Shown: one piece after another, positions 38,019-41,946 of the stretch
Position numbering within the stretch: the first letter of the stretch is position 1
Layout: each line of letters opens with the position of its first letter
Virus record (IMG/VR): IMGVR_UViG_3300012006_000011
Coordinates: 1 to 41,946 of that record
Direction: 5' to 3' (one strand)
DNA: 41,946 nucleotides
Source of the DNA: a virus
Translations under genes and position numbers: made by a program
Notes under the pieces: model-generated
Database searches by the model: none
What the model saw: only the letters and a program-made list of their open reading frames with translations
Told to the model about the DNA's origin: nothing

Positions 38019-38773
38019 TAGTTGGCGTAGGTTTGTAGTTCGTCGAGCAGGTCGGTTACGTCCTGCGGTCGGTCTGACCAACAGACGAGCGCCGCCCCAA
38101 GGTAGCCGCCCTCCATGTAGCCGGTGCCGTCTACGTTCTCCCAAGTGTGTAGGTTGCTCCCGAAGTGATCCGAAGAATAGCCGATAATGTCCATAAACAT
38201 TGTTAATGGGTTTGCTGCGCTGTAACTCTCGAAGTTGCTGGCCCATCGCCAGAGATCAAAAATAGGCGCGAGTTTCTCCGAGGTCTGGGCTTCGATGGCG
38301 TCGAAGTCCCAAGCATAGAACTCAAAAAATGCTCCAGTGGGTTCGTCGTGACTGTATCGGAATACCGTTAGCGATTTCTCCGCTTCCTTGTAAGTGAACT
38401 CTAGGCGATAGTCACCGTTCAGGGTAAGACACTTAAAAGCGTCCTCCCACGTTTCGAGCTTGTCGCTTGTGGCGTTCTGGCGTGTCCATCCCATTCCGTT
38501 TGCCGAGATGTAGAACGGCAGTGCTTCCGGTTCGCATGCGTTCGCCCGAGCTTGTCGCCAGGCGTCGAATAGGAATTCTTTTACGTATTCCTTGTCTGCG
38601 TCTGGGTCTTCGAAGCACCAAGGCGACTGTTCGAACTCTGCGCCGCAAATGTAGCACGTAAGTTCTTCACCGCTCCAAAGTCCTTGCTCCTCCGAGCAGT
38701 TAGGGCATTCCTTGCACTGGCATTGTGTTGTAATCGTTGCCGTTGATGTTGTTTGTTCTGTCTTGGTTTCCAT
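38018..38773 (-). CDS. Hypothetical protein with N-terminal zinc ribbon
   Basis: The protein has 251 residues. Several cysteines near the start (CQCKECPNC at 18-26, CYIC about 40-43) suggest zinc binding. The main part is acidic and aromatic-rich (GYLGAALVCWSDRPQDVTDLLDELQ near the end). No catalytic motif is recognised. Gap of four bases after the preceding gene in this operon, with GGGAAAC upstream of the ATG. Confidence 0.7.
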   Translation of the reverse strand: METKTEQTTSTATITTQCQCKECPNCSEEQGLWSGEELTCYICGAEFEQSPWCFEDPDADKEYVKEFLFDAWRQARANACEPEALPFYISANGMGWTRQNATSDKLETWEDAFKCLTLNGDYRLEFTYKEAEKSLTVFRYSHDEPTGAFFEFYAWDFDAIEAQTSEKLAPIFDLWRWASNFESYSAANPLTMFMDIIGYSSDHFGSNLHTWENVDGTGYMEGGYLGAALVCWSDRPQDVTDLLDELQTYAN

Positions 38774-38777
38774 GTTG

Positions 38778-39059
38778 TTAGTTTCCCTTGCTTGTAGTTG
38801 TTTGTTTGTTGTACCACGTTAAAGCGTTAAAGCAGTCCCGAGATGAAAAACGCTTGTAGCATCGCTCTCGTTCTTTTGTGAAATGTCCATACGGAATAGT
38901 TACGTACACTTTTAGAGTTGAGTGTTCTACGTCTGTCGTCATAATGCAGCCGAGAGGCACACCCTGCTCAATGAGTGAATGAATAAAGCTAATAGCCTTG
39001 GTAGGTCTCCATCCATTACGCTCGAAGTTTTCTAGTTTTTTTAAGGTTGCTAGTTTCAT
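38778..39059 (-). CDS. Hypothetical protein
   Basis: The protein has 93 residues (MKLATLKKLENFERNGWRP...), basic, mixed helix and strand (TLKVYVTIPYGHFTKERERCYKRF). The ATG at 39059 is preceded by AGGAAACCC. Upstream lies the largest gap in this operon, with two identical palindromic motifs (39116-39155). No family recognised. Confidence 0.65.
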   Translation of the reverse strand: MKLATLKKLENFERNGWRPTKAISFIHSLIEQGVPLGCIMTTDVEHSTLKVYVTIPYGHFTKERERCYKRFSSRDCFNALTWYNKQTTTSKGN

Positions 39060-39167
39060 GGGTTTCCTGTTCTGTCTTGTTTGATGTGTAACCCCGAAGT
39101 AGGGCATAAAGGTCTGCCGTCCGGCTCGATCCTTCCCAGGGTCGGGCCGTCCGGCGTTCCTTGTGGG
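39060..39167. promoter_or_regulatory. Operator-like palindrome pair in the minus-strand operon
   Basis: GCCGTCCGGC occurs twice, at 39116-39125 and 39146-39155. Each is an inverted repeat (GCCG-TC-CGGC), and the centres are 30 bases apart, about three turns of DNA. That is the arrangement of paired protein-binding sites. The rest of the 108-base gap holds no gene. Confidence 0.45.
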
Positions 39168-39509
39168 TTATGGTCTAAACGCTGCGGAGTGGCTAAGGCT
39201 GATTGTTTCGAAGTTCCAGCCGTCGCACTCTAGATCGAACTGCCATTGGTCGGCGTCGAAGTAGTGTGGCATGCTTTCGCCGGTTATCAGGTTGTACAGT
39301 TCCTCGGTGCTTCCGTCGTAGATCCCTACTAGGTGTTTTTCTAGGTAGTGCGTTATGTTGTGGTATAGGTCGTCTAGATCTTGGCTCATTCCTGCGAACC
39401 AGCTTTGGCCGCATGTCAAGATGGTGACTGCTATTACCTCGGCGGGATACTGTTCGTCCGTGGCTATTGCTGTTATGGTGTGTTCCCATTCTTTTGGGGT
39501 GACGTTCAT
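39168..39509 (-). CDS. Hypothetical protein downstream of the clamp
   Basis: The protein has 113 residues, acidic (MNVTPKEWEHTITAIATDEQYPAEVIAVTI...), with HYLEKHLVGIYDGSTEELYNLITGESM and an aromatic end (DLECDGWNFETISLSH). AAAGG lies eight bases before the ATG, two bases after the clamp stop. No family recognised. Confidence 0.68.
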   Translation of the reverse strand: MNVTPKEWEHTITAIATDEQYPAEVIAVTILTCGQSWFAGMSQDLDDLYHNITHYLEKHLVGIYDGSTEELYNLITGESMPHYFDADQWQFDLECDGWNFETISLSHSAAFRP

Positions 39510-39511
39510 GG

Positions 39512-40159
39512 CTAAGCCTTTCTTACTGGCATTTGGAGGTAGTCCGTCTGCACTCGACCGGCGATTTCTCCGGCGATCATGAATGCTCGGCTTTTGTCGC
39601 TGATGTAGAGGGTAGCGGTTGCTCCTGCTCTTTTGTCGCTCCATGGCGCGAGCTTGGCAGCGCTTACCAGGTAGTGGATGTTAAAGCTAAATGCTTCGTG
39701 CGTTTCCATGACTTGTCCCCATGTGGCTGTTTTGAGTGGTTGCATAAGTTGCCGCCAGTCTGGGTACCGCTCATGGTCTGCCGTTGGGTAGGTCGTGGTG
39801 CGTCCGTCTGCGGTGGTGAATGTGATTGTGTCGCTGGTCAGTTCGGCGCGTACCGTTCGGGCTTTGGCGTCTTTGATCCATTTGGCGCTAGCGGTTAGGT
39901 CTTTGGCAGCCATGGCAAACGTCGAAGGCGCGAAGGCTTCGGCGTCTGTGGTGGCGGTAGTCATGTGGGCTAGGCGGTAACTGTCGGTGGCTACTCCTTC
40001 CAGCTGTTCGCCATTATGCCAGATTAGAACTGCGTTTATGATGGGTCGGCTTTCGTCATTGCTTGCAGCGTGTGCGAGCGTGGCGAGATCCTGCCAGGTT
40101 TGGGCGTCTAACCATCCGGTGATGATTTTCGGCGTGGTTGGGTTGGTTTCGGTTTGCAT
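39512..40159 (-). CDS. DnaN-like DNA sliding clamp, two-domain length
   Basis: The protein has 215 residues. The beta-clamp signature ATDSYRLA (57-64), then YPDWRQLM (132-139, matching the FPDY..L.P segment) and a C-terminal DYLQMPVR like the DnaN end are present in the right order. Bacterial clamps have about 370 residues in three domains; this one has room for only two, corresponding to domains II and III. Clamps tether polymerase to DNA. A two-domain clamp would need three subunits to close a ring, as in T4 gp45 or PCNA. Its leader holds a TTTGG repeat (40176-40194). Confidence 0.8.
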   Translation of the reverse strand: MQTETNPTTPKIITGWLDAQTWQDLATLAHAASNDESRPIINAVLIWHNGEQLEGVATDSYRLAHMTTATTDAEAFAPSTFAMAAKDLTASAKWIKDAKARTVRAELTSDTITFTTADGRTTTYPTADHERYPDWRQLMQPLKTATWGQVMETHEAFSFNIHYLVSAAKLAPWSDKRAGATATLYISDKSRAFMIAGEIAGRVQTDYLQMPVRKA

Positions 40160-40175
40160 GTTTGCTCTTTTCTTG

Positions 40176-40194
40176 TTTGGTTTGGTTTGGTTTG
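40176..40194. repeat. TTTGG tandem repeat before the clamp gene
   Basis: Three full TTTGG units and a partial one (TTTGGTTTGGTTTGGTTTG). On the coding (minus) strand this is a CAAAC-rich, unstructured leader. Similar CAAAC/AACAA stretches precede other genes of the same operon. Confidence 0.7.
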
Positions 40195-40199
40195 CGATC

Positions 40200-40421
40200 T
40201 TAGATTATGGTGGGGTCGATTAGTTCTACGTAGTAATCGTCGTACCATCCGTTTTGCCAGTCGGGGCTTGTTTCGTTCGGTTCGGGGTCGGCTGCATAGA
40301 TGAAGCTCCATCCTTCTTCGTATGTGTCGAACGATACGCCGTCGAATAGCATTTGTTCGCTTCGTGGTTTGTTGTTCCATGTGATCCATGGAAAGATTCC
40401 CCATTGTTTTAGTTCTTGCAT
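40200..40421 (-). CDS. Small acidic aromatic-rich protein
   Basis: The protein has 73 residues. The core FDTYEEGWSFIYAADPEPNETSPDWQNGWYDDYYV is a type widespread in actinophages and without known function. AAGGAAGGGACATC precedes the ATG. Probably an early gene that interacts with host protein; this is inference from context. Confidence 0.75.
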   Translation of the reverse strand: MQELKQWGIFPWITWNNKPRSEQMLFDGVSFDTYEEGWSFIYAADPEPNETSPDWQNGWYDDYYVELIDPTII

Positions 40422-40596
40422 GATGTCCCTTCCTTACTGGGTTTAGTTTAGCGCGTTGTCCTGCTCGCTGGTGGTTTTCTAATGGGTTGTTTTTTGTTCT
40501 GTCTTGCGATTGCTTGGGGTGCTGATTAGGTAAGTTTTTTTGACCGTCGACGCGTGGCGACCAGGCTGGGGGGCTCTGGCCGCCAAGCGTCTGGGA

Positions 40597-40668
40597 TCAC
40601 TTCAGCAGGGCTATGCCTCGCTCGATGACTTCGGCGTATTCGATAGGGTTGGGTAGTTCGCGGATCAT
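40597..40668 (-). CDS. 23-residue peptide
   Basis: The protein has 23 residues (MIRELPNPIEYAEVIERGIA...), one short amphipathic helix. AAGGAAGGAAACTAACC stands before its ATG, the same type of ribosome-binding site as other genes in this operon, and it lies directly after the upstream gene. The size makes it uncertain. Confidence 0.4.
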   Translation of the reverse strand: MIRELPNPIEYAEVIERGIALLK

Positions 40669-40670
40669 GG

Positions 40671-41360
40671 TTAGTTTCCTTCCTTGTTGATTTGGTCGAT
40701 TGCGTAGGCGCAGGTCTCTGCGATTGCTTCCGTGAGTAGGTCACTCGCTTCGCTTTCGTAGTTCTCGGGGTACTCCAGGCGGTCGAGGTTCATAACGACA
40801 CATTCCGCGAGTGCGTAGAGTGCGCTTTCGGTGTTGTGGATCCACCACGGTGTGCTAAGTGAGACGTTCTCGGCCTTGATCGCGTAGATCATGACGCAAG
40901 CGACGGGCTCGGGCTCGTCCTCGTCGAATGGGTTGAGCGTGTCGTATAGGCACACTGCTTCGTTCGTGATCACCAGCGTGTAGTTGTTGTCTGTTGCGGT
41001 TTCGAGTGCCATGCAGTTGCCGCCTAGGTTCGTGACTTTGGCGGGGATCGGTAGATCTAACCCTTGCTGGTTGGCGCGGGCTCGTTCGGTTGCGATGTAC
41101 CAATCGATCCCGTTGGTGTCTTGGATCGGGTGGTTGCCGGTGGTGTCGTTGGTGCAAGTGGTGCCGATCAGCAGTTCCACGGCTCGAAGTGGGAGCGCGT
41201 GCATAAATTCGGCGTTCGCTTCGATGTTGTCGATGTCGCTGTGTTCGCTGTTGTAGTTCAGGTGTCCGCTACGGGGGAGCCAGGCGAGTAGGCATTTCTC
41301 GTTGCAGAATGATGCGGTGTAGATCCCGTTGTTGATCGTGATCACGGATGGGCTAGTCAT
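40671..41360 (-). CDS. Hypothetical protein, first gene of the right operon
   Basis: The protein has 229 residues, acidic, mixed alpha/beta (CNEKCLLAWLPRSGHLNY; IDWYIATERARANQQG; a helical C-terminus NYESEASDLLTEAIAETCAYAID). The CNEKCLLAWL segment resembles a zinc knuckle with two Cys only. AAAGGAC lies seven bases before the ATG at 41360; an in-frame upstream ATG sits in the promoter. No family recognised. Confidence 0.72.
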   Translation of the reverse strand: MTSPSVITINNGIYTASFCNEKCLLAWLPRSGHLNYNSEHSDIDNIEANAEFMHALPLRAVELLIGTTCTNDTTGNHPIQDTNGIDWYIATERARANQQGLDLPIPAKVTNLGGNCMALETATDNNYTLVITNEAVCLYDTLNPFDEDEPEPVACVMIYAIKAENVSLSTPWWIHNTESALYALAECVVMNLDRLEYPENYESEASDLLTEAIAETCAYAIDQINKEGN

Positions 41361-41396
41361 GAGTTGTCCTTTCCTGTTGTTTGAACTCATAGGCAA

Positions 41397-41425
41397 ATCG
41401 TAGCTGAAATCGGGGGCGAAGTCCA
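41397..41425 (-). promoter_or_regulatory. Promoter of the right minus-strand operon
   Basis: On the minus strand, TGGACT (41425-41420), 17 bases, TACGAT (41402-41397). Predicted start near 41390, about 30 bases before the first ATG. The match is moderate, but position fits the first gene of the operon. Confidence 0.5.
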
Positions 41426-41426
41426 T

Positions 41427-41946
41427 TTAGATGAGGTTAAACGTGCTTTTATTTGGTTGCTATTTATTGCATCGGTGTGCGTATTTATGCAAGAGCTGCA
41501 AAGGGTTCTAGTTTGGCCTGTCGTCGAGTGGGTGCCTGGTGTGGGGCGTTGGTATTGCTTTTGTATTTGGTGCCGCGAGGCGGAGCCGGTTTTTAGATCT
41601 TGGTTCGTCGAGTGGTTGCCGATCGTCGAGTGTTTTCGGATCATGAACGGTTGGCCAATCGGCGCAGGGTCGAGGGTTCCGGCGTCCGTGGTTGTCTCTA
41701 CTAGGGGAGTGAGTAGGAGAGTTTTAGATCTTGGATAGGTCAGGGGATAAGCGAAGCGAAGCCAGGGCTACTACTCCTTCTTAAGCCTTTTGGGGGGCTT
41801 GGGGGGGATGAAAGGCTTCATCCACCCATAACACAAGAGGTGCAGACTAAGGACGATTTAGGCGGGTTGAAAGCAACAAATGAGACAAGGCTGTTATTCC
41901 CACATTTATCCCACCCATTCCCAACCAAACCAGACAAGAAGACGGA
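41427..41946. other. Right-end region without a clear gene
   Basis: About 520 bases. CGTCGAGTG occurs three times (41522, 41606, 41624) and TTTTAGATCTTGG twice (41591, 41722). G-runs of six and seven (41792-41807) sit beside two hairpins, AAGCC/GGCTT (41783-41800) and GGATGAA/TTCATCC (41806-41823). A plus-strand frame (41457-41738) and a 16-codon minus frame (41771-41821, MKPFIPPKPPKRLKKE) exist but lack convincing starts. It may be the packaging or replication region. Confidence 0.5.

Noticed and set aside
40526-40744. Minus-strand frame of 72 codons
   Set aside because: It is a low-complexity, basic frame that overlaps the end of the 229-residue gene; the 23-codon frame at 40597-40668 has the better ribosome-binding site.
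41457-41738. Plus-strand frame of 93 codons at the right end
   Set aside because: No ribosome-binding site, Cys/Trp/Val-rich composition, and it owes its VEW repeats to the CGTCGAGTG DNA repeat. It remains a weak possibility if a leaderless start at 41488 were shown.

Overview
The window looks like most or all of a tailed double-stranded DNA phage genome whose host is an actinobacterium. The host inference rests on a WhiB-family iron-sulfur regulator (36035-36301), a secreted resuscitation-promoting-factor-like muralytic protein (35603-35998), and at least two genes with a promoter -10 box only 5-8 bases before the start codon (leaderless mRNAs, common in Actinobacteria). An uncultured aquatic actinobacterial host is plausible but not shown. 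I see no integrase, excisionase or lysogeny repressor, so a lytic life cycle is the simplest reading. I see no tRNA gene, IS element or CRISPR array.

Layout. 196-2200 is a minus-strand operon: ssb followed by a chain of very short, start/stop-overlapping genes. 2201-2637 is a divergent control region with a consensus minus-strand promoter for ssb, a plus-strand promoter, a compact multi-hairpin RNA that ends in a terminator, and an apparently leaderless promoter for the terminase gene. 2638-15640 carries terminase, portal, small virion proteins, a 2217-residue giant protein and two further probable internal virion proteins. 15641-16054 is a terminator/promoter/leader region before the scaffold and capsid genes. 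16055-26384 holds scaffold, major capsid, small proteins and tail or surface proteins; 26401-28785 a fibre-like protein and the lysis genes; 28785-29624 a metallophosphoesterase. The absence of a recognisable tape-measure protein, together with a beta-propeller-like tail protein, suggests a short-tailed (podovirus-like) particle.

A control region with a strong hairpin (29625-29796) separates the late genes from a plus-strand DNA-metabolism operon (29797-37791). This operon encodes a Cas4/RecB-type nuclease, an ERF annealing protein, an HslV-like Ntn hydrolase, a C5 DNA methyltransferase, HTH and zinc-binding proteins, the Rpf-like protein, WhiB, an HNH nuclease, a frame-disrupted Dam-type methylase and a Holliday-junction-resolvase-like nuclease. 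It meets, tail to tail, a minus-strand operon (41360 down to 37788) that includes a short DnaN-like sliding clamp. No DNA polymerase, primase or helicase is visible, so the phage probably borrows the host replisome and supplies SSB, clamp and recombination functions.

If the ends are joined, the two minus-strand blocks (41360-37788 and 2200-196) flank one non-coding junction. That fits a circular or circularly permuted genome opened arbitrarily, but I see no terminal repeat that proves it.

Nearly all genes are packed with ATGA, TAATG or TGATG stop/start overlaps, which was used to place starts and to find genes shorter than about 60 codons.
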